NCBI GenBank assembly: GCA_034519515.1
Contig: JAXHOK010000051.1
Span: 1-64,000 of the forward strand
DNA length: 64,000 nucleotides
Direction: 5' to 3'
DNA from: Arcicella sp034519515
GTDB lineage: Bacteria; Bacteroidota; Bacteroidia; Cytophagales; Spirosomataceae
This document shows positions 1-8,100 of the stretch, one piece after another. How positions within the stretch are numbered: the stretch's first letter is position 1; every line of letters starts with the position of its first letter. The position numbers were made by a program, and so were the translations under genes. The notes under the pieces are model-generated. The model saw nothing but the letters and a program-made list of their open reading frames with translations. It was not told where the DNA came from and searched no databases.

Positions 1-1
1 C

Positions 2-529
2 TTCACGGTGCAGGAGAATATTGTGGTGGCTGGCACAACGCCCGCCTCTTGGTGTAAAAATACGGCTTTCAGTATTCCTTTCACCGCTTCGGGGACGTAC
101 ACGAGTGGGAATATTTTTACGGCACAATTATCGGATGCCTCGGGTAATTTTACTTCGCCCACAACTCTGGGAACGCTCACAGGCACCAATTCAGGAACAA
201 TAACGGTAACCATTCCGAATACAATTGCGTTAGGAACAGGCTATAAAATCAGGATAATCTCTTCATTACCAGCCATTACCAACAGTCCCCAAAAGATGAT
301 AGATGTTTCAGCCATTTGCCAATGTTTATTGAACATTTCGCTGATGACGGGCAATTGGGGAACTGCCGCTTTATGGTCATGCGGACACGTGCCACTTGTT
401 ACCGAACCCGTACAGATTGCTCCTACACATACGGTAAATCTTAACGTAAATGGGGCGGCTAAGAGCTTAGATTTAAGAGGGATTCTGCAGCCCCAGACAG
501 GATTCAGTTTACAAGTGCAAGGAAATTAA
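2..529 (+). CDS. C-terminal part of a secreted repeat protein (5' end outside window)
   Basis: The reading frame is already open at base 2, so this is the 3' end of a longer gene; the GTG at base 8 is probably not its start. The visible 175 residues are rich in Thr, Ser, Gly and Asn, as in Bacteroidota surface proteins. The last third has the pattern TGNWG, then ALWSCGHVP, then evenly spaced beta-strand-like stretches (TVNLNVNGAAKSLDLRG). I know this pattern from C-terminal regions of large Cytophagales extracellular proteins. It ends in QVQGN and has no recognisable T9SS sorting domain of the kind seen on the two giants in this window. A strong hairpin terminator follows 24 bases after the stop. 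No specific function can be assigned. Confidence 0.7.
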   Translation, partial: FTVQENIVVAGTTPASWCKNTAFSIPFTASGTYTSGNIFTAQLSDASGNFTSPTTLGTLTGTNSGTITVTIPNTIALGTGYKIRIISSLPAITNSPQKMIDVSAICQCLLNISLMTGNWGTAALWSCGHVPLVTEPVQIAPTHTVNLNVNGAAKSLDLRGILQPQTGFSLQVQGN

Positions 530-552
530 TATTTTTATGATCCTCAACAAAC

Positions 553-592
553 AAAACGGAAGGCTCTCAAACAGGGCTTTCCGTTTTGTTTT
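553..592 (+). terminator. Rho-independent terminator after the partial secreted-protein gene
   Basis: A 15-bp stem (553-567 with 573-587, containing G-U pairs) encloses a 5-base loop and is followed by TTTTGTTTT. It lies just after the stop at 529 and before aroB. Confidence 0.85.
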
Positions 593-732
593 AATCAATA
601 ATCTGCAAAATCAGTCAGGCTTATTTTCTCTCTCTCAATAAAATAATCCCGTAAAAATTGGGTAATTTTGGACAATAATTTGCAATTTGACGCAAACTAT
701 TAATTGTTCACTATTATTTATTATTTGAGAAA

Positions 733-1755
733 ATGTCCGTTATAATTGCCCCCATTGCTGAAAGTTTAGCAGCCTTTTTGAAGGCTAATCCTTACACCAA
801 CATACACGTTTTGGTGGATGAAAATACCTTTCGTTATTGCTATCCTATCATCAAGTCCATCTTGCCAAAACACCATTTAGTGAAAATTAAATCGGGTGAA
901 TCTCAAAAGAATTTAGATACTTGCCAGACCATCTGGGAGAGCATGACCAACCACGAATTAGACCGTCATGCCTTGATGATAAATTTGGGCGGAGGAGTCA
1001 TTGGCGATATGGGCGGATTTTGTGCTACAACTTATAAAAGAGGAATTGATTTTATCCAGATTCCAACCACTTTACTCTCACAGGTGGACGCCAGTGTGGG
1101 AGGGAAGTTGGGTGTTGATTTTCAAGGACTTAAGAATCATATTGGTGTTTTTCAAATTCCTAAAACCGTCTTGATTGACCCTGCTTTTTTAGGAACTCTA
1201 TCCTTTGCCGAAAAACGTTCGGGCTTTGCCGAAATTATCAAACATTGCCTAATAATGGATGCTGATAAGTGGAATATTATCCGCAGAAAAGACTTTGAAG
1301 AACAAGATTTTAATGATTTAATTACTCATTCTGTTGCCATTAAACAGCAAGTTGTGGAAACCGATCCAACAGAGAAAGGTCTTAGAAAAATACTAAATTT
1401 TGGGCATACCCTCGGACACGCCATTGAGACTTATTTCTTGGGTAAACCCAAACTGCATCTCCTACACGGAGAAGCCATTGCCGCAGGGATGATTTGTGAG
1501 GCTTTTATTTCCTACAAACGCAATATGATTGATTTAAAAACGCTTTCCAATATTGAAGAATTCATTTATTCCGTTTATGGGAAAGCGACTATATTGGATT
1601 CGGACATGGATGAAATCATTGCTCTCACGGCTCAGGATAAGAAAAATAAGGGTAAAGAAATTAGATTTTCATTGTTAGAGGCATCAGGAAAATGCACTTA
1701 TGATATTCCCGTTTCAAAAGCGGAAATGAAAAAGGCTTTGGAATATTATATGTGA
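733..1755 (+). CDS. aroB: 3-dehydroquinate synthase
   Basis: Second enzyme of the shikimate pathway: it converts DAHP to 3-dehydroquinate in the cytoplasm using NAD+ and a divalent metal. The 340-residue length is normal for Bacteroidota AroB. Visible motifs are the NAD-binding GGGVIGD (residues 86-92), GGKLGVD with K125, and the metal-ligand set expected for the family: E167 in FAEIIKH, H225 in NFGHTLGHAIE and H245 in HGEA. The ATG at 733 gives a complete N-terminus and has no Shine-Dalgarno sequence, which is normal here. It stands alone between the upstream terminator and the xisH/xisI remnant, so it looks monocistronic. Confidence 0.97.
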   Translation: MSVIIAPIAESLAAFLKANPYTNIHVLVDENTFRYCYPIIKSILPKHHLVKIKSGESQKNLDTCQTIWESMTNHELDRHALMINLGGGVIGDMGGFCATTYKRGIDFIQIPTTLLSQVDASVGGKLGVDFQGLKNHIGVFQIPKTVLIDPAFLGTLSFAEKRSGFAEIIKHCLIMDADKWNIIRRKDFEEQDFNDLITHSVAIKQQVVETDPTEKGLRKILNFGHTLGHAIETYFLGKPKLHLLHGEAIAAGMICEAFISYKRNMIDLKTLSNIEEFIYSVYGKATILDSDMDEIIALTAQDKKNKGKEIRFSLLEASGKCTYDIPVSKAEMKKALEYYM

Positions 1756-1911
1756 GGAGAAAGTAAAAAGAGGAAAGGAGAGTAGATAATGAAATACATT
1801 GTGATATAAGTACCTGTCTATAATTAGTTGGTAGTTCTTGAAAAGTGTTGATGATAAAACTAAGCATTCGATAAATTGTATTTTGCGGTGTCAAATCATA
1901 AAAATCAATGA

Positions 1912-2121
1912 ATCAAAAAGTTTAGTATTACAAAATTAGAAAATGTCCTTGTTGTTCAAGTGAAGCAAGAACCAAATCGTATTCCATTTTTAGCGATGCC
2001 CAAGGATGCTTATGATGATTTGATACGTGAGCCCATTGTTCAAACATTTTTAGACCGACATAACGTTAAACTGATTATATTTGATGTTCAAAATCCAATC
2101 ATTCACGCATGGAAAAGATAG
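1912..2121 (+). pseudogene. 5'-truncated XisH-like remnant
   Basis: An open frame of 69 codons starts directly after an in-frame TGA (1909-1911) and has no ATG start. Its product contains PNRIPFLAMPKDAYDD, FLDRHNVKLIIFD and a final IHAWKR. This resembles the C-terminal third of XisH-family proteins (fdxN element excision controlling factor), which typically reads like RxLYLAVPxDxY...xxIKLIIFxPxxxxIxxWI. Full-length XisH is about 135-140 residues, so roughly the first half is missing, and the bases upstream (1756-1908) do not encode it in any frame I could read. The frame overlaps the xisI start by 13 bases, the usual xisH-xisI arrangement. The family call is from memory of the pattern. Confidence 0.6.
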
Positions 2122-2444
2122 CTCAATACCAGAAAATTATCAAGAAGATTTTAGGCGATTATATCCTTACGATGCAGTGTAATTTGGAGGAGGAAATTTA
2201 TTTAGTAGAAGACCCCAATCAATTAAACTATCTCATTTATCATAATGCCTGGAAACATGACAGTCGGAGTTATGGCTGTATTCTGCACGTCCGTATTAAA
2301 AACCAAAAAGTCTATGTTGAATATGATGGTACAGACGAAGGTTTTGCTGATGTATTTGCAGAGTCAGGCATTCCGAGGCAAGATATAGTTTTGGCTTTTC
2401 ATGCCCCTGCAAAACGATTATATACGGGTTTTGCAGTGGCTTAA
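2109..2444 (+). CDS. XisI-family protein
   Basis: A 111-residue protein with the XisI hallmarks: N-terminal EKIAQYQKIIKKIL, central SYGCILHVRIKNQKVYVEYD, then DGTDEG, AESGIPRQDIVLAFHAP and the C-terminal RLYTGFAVA. XisI was named from the Anabaena fdxN element excision genes xisH and xisI. Most family members occur in cyanobacteria and Bacteroidota with no excision element nearby, and their function is open. Length and both termini look intact. The ATG overlaps the end of the truncated xisH by 13 bases. With its partner broken, this gene may be a leftover, or it may act with an xisH elsewhere in the genome. Confidence 0.85.
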   Translation: MEKIAQYQKIIKKILGDYILTMQCNLEEEIYLVEDPNQLNYLIYHNAWKHDSRSYGCILHVRIKNQKVYVEYDGTDEGFADVFAESGIPRQDIVLAFHAPAKRLYTGFAVA

Positions 2445-2456
2445 AATTATATCACC

Positions 2457-2609
2457 ATGAGAACAGAAAAACCGATTATCAATAAAATCCTCAAAGGCAA
2501 GTTTACAAAAGTTGATAGCTTTCCATTTTAGGAAGGTGTAGAAATGTTTACCAAAAGGAATGAAGAAGCAAAAGCGTGTTTGGCGAATGTAAAACTTTCT
2601 TTATGGTAA
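2457..2609 (+). pseudogene. Broken relative of the 56-aa gene at 4607
   Basis: The frame starts MRTEKPIINKIL, meets a TAG at 2529-2531, then continues EGVEMFTKRNEEAKACLANVK to a TAA at 2607. The second half aligns with the small protein at 4607-4777: F-stop-EGVEMFTKRNEEAKACL here against FPEGYEPFAEKNARAKETL there. Both are followed by a hairpin with a nearly identical sequence. This looks like a degraded paralogue interrupted by one stop codon. Its N-terminal half is only weakly similar. Confidence 0.5.
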
Positions 2610-2646
2610 ACTATAATTCTCAATTTTTCGACTGTGTAACATAGAA

Positions 2647-2682
2647 ACAGACAATTCAGGATTTAAATTACCTGTTTTTTTT
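2647..2682. terminator. Imperfect terminator hairpin, degraded twin of the one at 4802
   Basis: Arms ACAGACAATT and AAATTACCTGT are followed by TTTTTTTT. The same sequence with perfect arms lies at 4809-4844. It sits between the broken small gene (+) and the 3' end of the TlpA-like gene (-). Confidence 0.6.
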
Positions 2683-2695
2683 GGTCAATATCTTC

Positions 2696-3892
2696 TTATC
2701 GAGAAGAAATAAGTAGAACATCCATTTCTCTTCTATTTTTGACTAATTCAAGACCAAGTTTAGCCAAACTTTCTCTAATTGATTTTAATTCTTCAATGTT
2801 ATTCTTTGAAAAATCAATGTCGTAGTATTCCATCAAACCAGTTTCATCAAAGATTGGATAAACTAAGGCATTTTCTATGTAATCAATAAATGATTTCATT
2901 GGGACACCTTCACCTTTGAATCCCAATCCATCGAATGAAAATTGATTTTCTTTTTTCGTTGATTTTTTAATGAGTATTTCTTTACCAGAGATTGGTCGAA
3001 CTACTAAGCAAGTGATAATCTTTTTAGACATTTCTCCTTTTACTGATAAGTGTTTGTTTACTTCATTTTTCAAAACAGATTTTAAGTACAACTTTTCATT
3101 CTCAGGAACTATTAAATCAATACACAATGGGCTTTGATTACTTTTTATGCTGTCTTCTTTACTTGCATATACCAATCTCCTTGACGTAGAAATGTCAAAT
3201 ACTTCCCGTAAAATTACTGTTGGAACAAGATTAATTACAGTGGTTCGTCTATTAGCAAAAATGCCTTTATTTGGTCTTCTCATCATTGAAGAAGCACCTT
3301 TTAATTCTTGCTGAATTACAAATGAATAAACAGTATTACTATCTAATTTAAAAGGATTTTCGTTTTCCGAAATGCTTTTAGTGCCTCTATTTTCTTCAAG
3401 ATTAATTTGCTTTGAATCTATCAAGTTTTGTATGGCTATGCTGTCAATTGAATGTGTGGCGGTTATTGAGCGTACTTGATGGTTTTTATCAATCATGGCG
3501 GAAAATCCCGCCGTATTGACTCCAAAAATATTCCAAAGATTTTGTGAAGGGTCAGAAGCATACCAAACTTTACTTGGACGTTTTTGAATGAAGTTTTTTA
3601 TCTTATCTTCACTATCATTCGAGACTCCAATTATTTGAATCTTATCCGCAAATTTTTCTTGTAGTTTACCTAACTCAACCATTTCTGGAACACAAGGACT
3701 ACACCAAGTTCCCCAAAAAACGAGAATAGTAGGTTTCATTTTTATCTCAGAAATATCAAGTTCGGATTCTGGTGAATTGAGAACTTTAACAAAATTGTAC
3801 TTTGGAACATTATCTCCAATTTTAACAAGAGTTTGTCCGAAAGAAAAGTTAATTGTTAAAAAGAATAGAATGGACTTTAAGGTTAGTTTCAT
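2696..3892 (-). CDS. Exported TlpA-like thioredoxin fused to a DUF3738 (TIGR03435) domain
   Basis: The start at 3892 gives a clean signal peptide (MKLTLKSILFFLTINFSFGQ), so the upstream in-frame ATG at 3943 is less likely. Residues 22-160 form a TlpA/AhpC-type thioredoxin domain with the redox motif WCSPC (C64, C67) after ILVFWGT. The C-terminal half ends in SFIDYIENAL, then DETGLMEYYDIDF, then a LAKLGLELVKNRREMDVLLI-type stretch. This is the pattern of the TIGR03435/DUF3738 'soil-associated' domain, often found in proteins linked to beta-lactamase-type sensors. Length is 398 residues. The protein should act in the periplasm as a disulfide reductase or sensor-type protein, but its substrate is unknown. 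It points away from the DUF6934-like gene. Confidence 0.85.
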   Translation of the reverse strand: MKLTLKSILFFLTINFSFGQTLVKIGDNVPKYNFVKVLNSPESELDISEIKMKPTILVFWGTWCSPCVPEMVELGKLQEKFADKIQIIGVSNDSEDKIKNFIQKRPSKVWYASDPSQNLWNIFGVNTAGFSAMIDKNHQVRSITATHSIDSIAIQNLIDSKQINLEENRGTKSISENENPFKLDSNTVYSFVIQQELKGASSMMRRPNKGIFANRRTTVINLVPTVILREVFDISTSRRLVYASKEDSIKSNQSPLCIDLIVPENEKLYLKSVLKNEVNKHLSVKGEMSKKIITCLVVRPISGKEILIKKSTKKENQFSFDGLGFKGEGVPMKSFIDYIENALVYPIFDETGLMEYYDIDFSKNNIEELKSIRESLAKLGLELVKNRREMDVLLISSR

Positions 3893-3978
3893 TTTACAGT
3901 TTTTTAGAACACGTTTAAATTTATCTGAACAAACATACAACAAATAAATTCAACCTACAATCCAATTTATCAAACAAA

Positions 3979-4021
3979 AAAAGGGAGCAAAAGAAGACAA
4001 AATCCTCCTTTACTCCCTTTC
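3979..4021 (-). terminator. Minus-strand terminator after a lost gene
   Basis: On the minus strand, GGGAGTAAAGGAGG pairs imperfectly with TCTTCTTTTGCTCCC and is followed by TTTTTTTG. It lies 18 bases after the stop of the sorting-tail remnant at 4039-4098, in the correct orientation to be that gene's terminator. Confidence 0.6.
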
Positions 4022-4038
4022 TCCTTTCCTCCTAAACC

Positions 4039-4098
4039 CTACCGCATCAAAGTGAAAACAAGTTCTCTTGACCTTTTTTGTTTTAAATACATTTCAAA
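4039..4098 (-). pseudogene. 3'-end remnant of a T9SS sorting-domain gene
   Basis: On the minus strand the frame reads FEMYLKQKRSRELVFTLMR and then TAG, directly after a TGA at 4099-4101. The last 14 bases before the stop match the 3' end of the giant gene, which ends EFVRSMTLMR. A terminator on the same strand follows. This looks like the last 19 codons of another sorting-domain gene whose body has been lost or replaced. Confidence 0.45.
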
Positions 4099-4150
4099 TC
4101 AATAATTTGATTTTGAATCAATCTTACTTAATTTTATCAAAAAACCACTC

Positions 4151-4591
4151 ATGAATCAACCCACTTATTCCGTAAGATTTGATGCGGATAACGACTATTA
4201 TATTTTTGAAAGTATTGGTAAAAATGGCTCAATATTTAAAGTAGTAGCATTTTCTAAAATCCAACATAATGTCTATAACTTCGGATTCGGCGATTATGAC
4301 CTTGAAACCAAAGCTATTGATGATGAAAATGTTTCAGACAATGGTGATATGATAAAAGTTTTAGCAACTGTTATTGATATTGCGTTAAAGTTTCTGTCAG
4401 AAAATCCAATGATTTTTATACTTATTGAGGGAAGTTCTAAAACCAGAACTCAACTTTATCAAAGAATACTAAATACCTATTATGATGATTTAATAGATTC
4501 TTATGAAATTTATGGCTCTAATGATGGTAACTTCGAGGAATTTCAAAAAAACACAGACTACGAATCTTTTTTAATTAGAAAATTGTTTTAA
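4151..4591 (+). CDS. DUF6934-like protein
   Basis: A 146-residue soluble protein with no signal peptide. Landmarks match the DUF6934 family of Bacteroidota as I remember it: an N-terminal beta segment YYIFESIGKNGSIFKVVAF, then VYNFGFGD, an NGDMIKVLATV helix, FILIEGSSKTRTQLYQ, and a C-terminal FEEFQKNTDYESFLIRK. The function of the family is unknown. A 56-codon gene follows after only 15 bases and both end at one terminator, so the two are very likely co-transcribed. The compact two-gene layout and the decayed copies nearby resemble a toxin-antitoxin-type accessory cassette. That is inference from context, not from any catalytic motif. Confidence 0.8.
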   Translation: MNQPTYSVRFDADNDYYIFESIGKNGSIFKVVAFSKIQHNVYNFGFGDYDLETKAIDDENVSDNGDMIKVLATVIDIALKFLSENPMIFILIEGSSKTRTQLYQRILNTYYDDLIDSYEIYGSNDGNFEEFQKNTDYESFLIRKLF

Positions 4592-4606
4592 TTTTAAAAA
4601 AAAAAT

Positions 4607-4777
4607 ATGAAAACGCTTCAAAAATCATCCATTGATAAATTACCTAAAACTGTCTTCATTGAAAGTGATTTATCTCTACTTTTTCCAGAAGGTTACGAAC
4701 CTTTTGCAGAAAAAAACGCTCGTGCAAAAGAGACGCTTAAAAAAGCGAAATTCCCAGAAGGTTTTTGGTCAAAATAA
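4607..4777 (+). CDS. 56-aa partner of the DUF6934-like gene
   Basis: A short open frame starting MKTLQKSSIDKLPKTVFIES and ending KFPEGFWSK. It has an acidic/hydrophobic middle (SDLSLLFPEGYEPFAEKN) and a basic helix (ARAKETLKKAK). It begins 15 bases after the DUF6934-like gene on an A-rich stretch and is followed by a perfect hairpin terminator. A degraded relative at 2457-2609 keeps the EG-x-E-x-F-x3-N-x2-AK-x2-L pattern, which supports that this is a real gene under selection. Function is unknown; an antidote or partner role is a guess. Confidence 0.65.
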   Translation: MKTLQKSSIDKLPKTVFIESDLSLLFPEGYEPFAEKNARAKETLKKAKFPEGFWSK

Positions 4778-4801
4778 CATCTAAATACTTTCTATTTTAC
4801 A

Positions 4802-4844
4802 TAAAAAAACAGGTAATTCTAAATTTGAATTACCTGTTTTTTTT
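4802..4844. terminator. Bidirectional terminator between the small gene and the giant gene
   Basis: A perfect 11-bp stem ACAGGTAATTC/GAATTACCTGT (4809-4819 and 4827-4837) has a run of T on the right and a run of A on the left, so it can stop transcripts from both converging genes. Confidence 0.9.
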
Positions 4845-4852
4845 ATACACTT

Positions 4853-5135
4853 TTACCGCATCAAAGTCATACTCCGTACAAATTCCTTACCGTTAGACAG
4901 CCTCACCATATAGAAATAAGTACCATCCACCAAGCCAGTTCTTCCTGTTGGATTTATGCCTTGATTAGATGTTCCGTCCCAATTATTTTGGTAGTCTTCT
5001 TGGGCGTAAACCAATCCTCCCCAACGGTTATAAATTTGTAGATTTATCGTTAAAGTCTTGTCTTGCAAGTCGATAATGAACAAATCATTGATGCCGTCTC
5101 CGTTTGGAGAGAAACCTTCTGGAATGAATATTTCC
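4853..5135 (-). other. C-terminal T9SS sorting domain (CHU_C type) of the giant
   Basis: About the last 94 residues carry the motifs IFIPEGFSPNGDGIND, IYNRWGGLVY, NWDGTS and DGTYFYMVRL, ending SMTLMR. This is the type usually exported with a PorP/SprF partner. Confidence 0.85.
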
Positions 5136-8100
5136 TTCGGTTCGTCCACAGGTTTTTGTACACTTTGCACTCTAATCGGCGTTGGTTTCGAGTCGTCCGT
5201 TGGGTCATTATTGCCGTCTGGATTTACGTCAAAACCATTGTTTGATAAATCTTGTACGACTACTTTTCCAGCTTTGGCTACGGCATTGGCGGAGTTGTAG
5301 AAAGTATCAAATTGGGTATTCGTGAAATCAACACTTACCGTAAATTGAAGGCTTTTGACCTTACCAGTCAGTAAACTACTTTGCGTATCAATCAACAACT
5401 GATTATTGAGTCGTCCGTCAAATCTTGGATTTATGACTATTCCCGAATCTGCTTTTAAATCTTTGATATTCAAAATCTTAGCTCCGTTATTGGTAAATAC
5501 ATCGTCCAAATTATCCAATACTTGAATTTGCTCAAAGTCGGCATTTCCTACGTTTACTAATCTGAAATCGTAAGTAATATCGTAGGTTTTACCCGTTACC
5601 AACACTGGAATTCGTGCTTCTTTACACAATGCCAACATCGGTTTCTGAACAATCTTGATGCTGTCTTTTCCGCAATCCGTTACGATGAAATAAGCGGGTG
5701 TCGATGGTTCAGATTTACAAGTCCCTAACTCGCAAATTGCCGTGAATTGGTATTGCGTTTTGGTTGGTTTTACCAAAATTTGCTGTCCAACTTGTCCGTC
5801 CGACCACGTCACTTTTCCAGCCTCACAACCAATGGCTTTCAAGACTTCCGACTCGCCTACGCATAGTCTTTCTTTACCACAAATCACTAATGGTTTATCA
5901 ATACCAGTCTTTATCGTTACTTCATTTGATCGTGGGCTATTGCAAGTTCCCACTCTACAAACGGCTGTGAATGAAGACGTTGAAACAAGTTTCCCGGTAA
6001 TACTATTGCCCATTTTACCATTTGACCAAACCGTTATTCCTACACAACCCGTTGAGCTTAATGTTACGCTATCGCCTCCGCAAACTTGGGTTTTATTGGT
6101 CGAAATTACTGGTGCATTTGGATTCGTAACAGTAATTTTTACTGCTTTTGAAACGTCACTCACACAGGCACTTGAATATACACAAATGGCGGTAATGGTT
6201 ACATCTGAGGTTGGACTAATCGTGATGGTATTCCCTTTTTGTCCATCCGACCAATTGACTTCGCTCGTGCATCCCAAAGCCGTTAAAATGGCTTTATCCG
6301 AACAGTTTAATGCAGTTTTTGAGGCAATAATGCTCGGTGCGGTTTTGTCGCAAGGCAATTTTGCCCTTACTACACAACTGGCTTCATCGTCTTCTTTGCC
6401 ATCAAATTTGCCATTATTTGGCGTTGAATCTGGGTCTGGTTGGTCAGATTTTGAGACTTGGGCTTTATTAATCAAGTTTCCTTCTTTCGTTACCAAAACT
6501 TTATAACCAAACACCGCAATTCCGCCTTTTTCAATGCTTGCGGCTTTGAAAGTAATGAGGTTTCCAACCAAAATTCCGTTGTTAGATTCTACCAGTTGCA
6601 AACCATCAGGCAGTAAATCCGATACTTCAACATTGGTCGCTTCCGAAGGTCCAGCGTTGTTCACTTGCACCATGTATAGAAGCGTATCGCCAACGGTTAC
6701 ATCGGTATGATTCACAATCTTGTTCAAACTCAAATCCGCTTCTTGACCGATTAACGTTACAACGCCCACATCGTCCTGCCCGTCTTCCGTGCCTGTATTC
6801 GGTTGAGAATCAGGGTCGTACTGACGAGTATCGAAAATTTCTGCTTTATTCGTAATCAATCCACCTTTCAATACTTTGGCTTTGAATGTTAAATCAACGT
6901 AAGTATTTGGTTGAATAATTGGAATAGTTCTACTCAAAATTCCTTCGCTCGGATTATAGAAATCTATCTTTTCGCTCAATGCCAATTCAACAGGCAAATA
7001 ATCTTTTACGATGGTATTTCTCGCTACTTCTGGTCCTGCATTGCGTACACGCAACGTAAAGGTTACTTCTTCACCTACATTTGGTTCGGCAGGCGTTCCT
7101 GTATCGTTTGAAACAAACTTCTCTAAACTCAAATCCGCTCCACGACCATTTACCGTAACAGAATCGGTATCATCTTCGCCATCTTCTATGCCTGAATTTG
7201 GACAAGAATCTGGGTCGAATTGGTCGGCAGTTGAGATTTCGACTTTGTTGGCTATCGGCTTTCGGCTTCCGGCTTTCGGCAAAATTTTCGCCACAAAAGT
7301 TAAAGTTTCTTTTCCACCCACTTTCACCGAATCAAACTTGCCAATCAAGGCTCTTGATGTTTCGTTGTATTCAAAATCATTTGATGAAATGAATTTCAAG
7401 CCTTCTGGTAAAATATCTCTCACGTGAACATTAGTAGCGGTATTTGTTCCCGAATTGCTCACTGTAATTGTATAGGTTACATTCTGCCCAACATTGGCAT
7501 TCCAAGGTTTTACATCTTTTCTGATACTCAAATCTGCTTTTCCTGCATTGATAGTTACACTTGCTTCGTCATCTTCGTCGTTGTCAGTTCCGTTATTAGG
7601 CGTTGAATCTGGGTCGAATTGATCAACTTCGATGATTTGGGCGTGGTTGGTAATTGGTAACTTGTTATTAGATACCAGTACCTTGAATGTCCAAACATTT
7701 GATTCTCCTGCTTTGATACTATCTGCCGAAAGCGTCAATTTGCCTTTGTTATTGACAATATCATCATTACTTTCTACGAATTTCAAACCCGTTGGCAAAA
7801 TGTCTTGTACCTTCACATTGGTTGCCGTGAGTGATCCAGCATTTTTAACAATAATGGTATAATTGACGGTTTCGCCTGGTTTTACCTCATATTTATCTAC
7901 CTTTTTCTTCAAACTCAAATCAGCCGATTGAATACAAACGCTCACCGAATCCATGTCATCTTCAATTTTCAAGATACCATTTCCGACCTTAGAATCTGGG
8001 TCAAATTCGGCCGCTTTCCAAATTTCAGCTTTGTTCGTCAACGTACAAGATTGAGCAAAACGAGTAACAACACCCACAAAAGTTAAAGATACGGAGTCAT

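Noticed and set aside
1661..1894. 77-codon minus-strand frame at the aroB end
   Set aside because: Overlaps aroB and AT-rich intergenic DNA, with no recognisable features.
5742..6506. 254-codon open frame on the plus strand inside the giant gene
   Set aside because: Antisense shadow of the Ig/DUF11 modules; it has the repetitive composition expected from the complement of the repeat array and no known domain.
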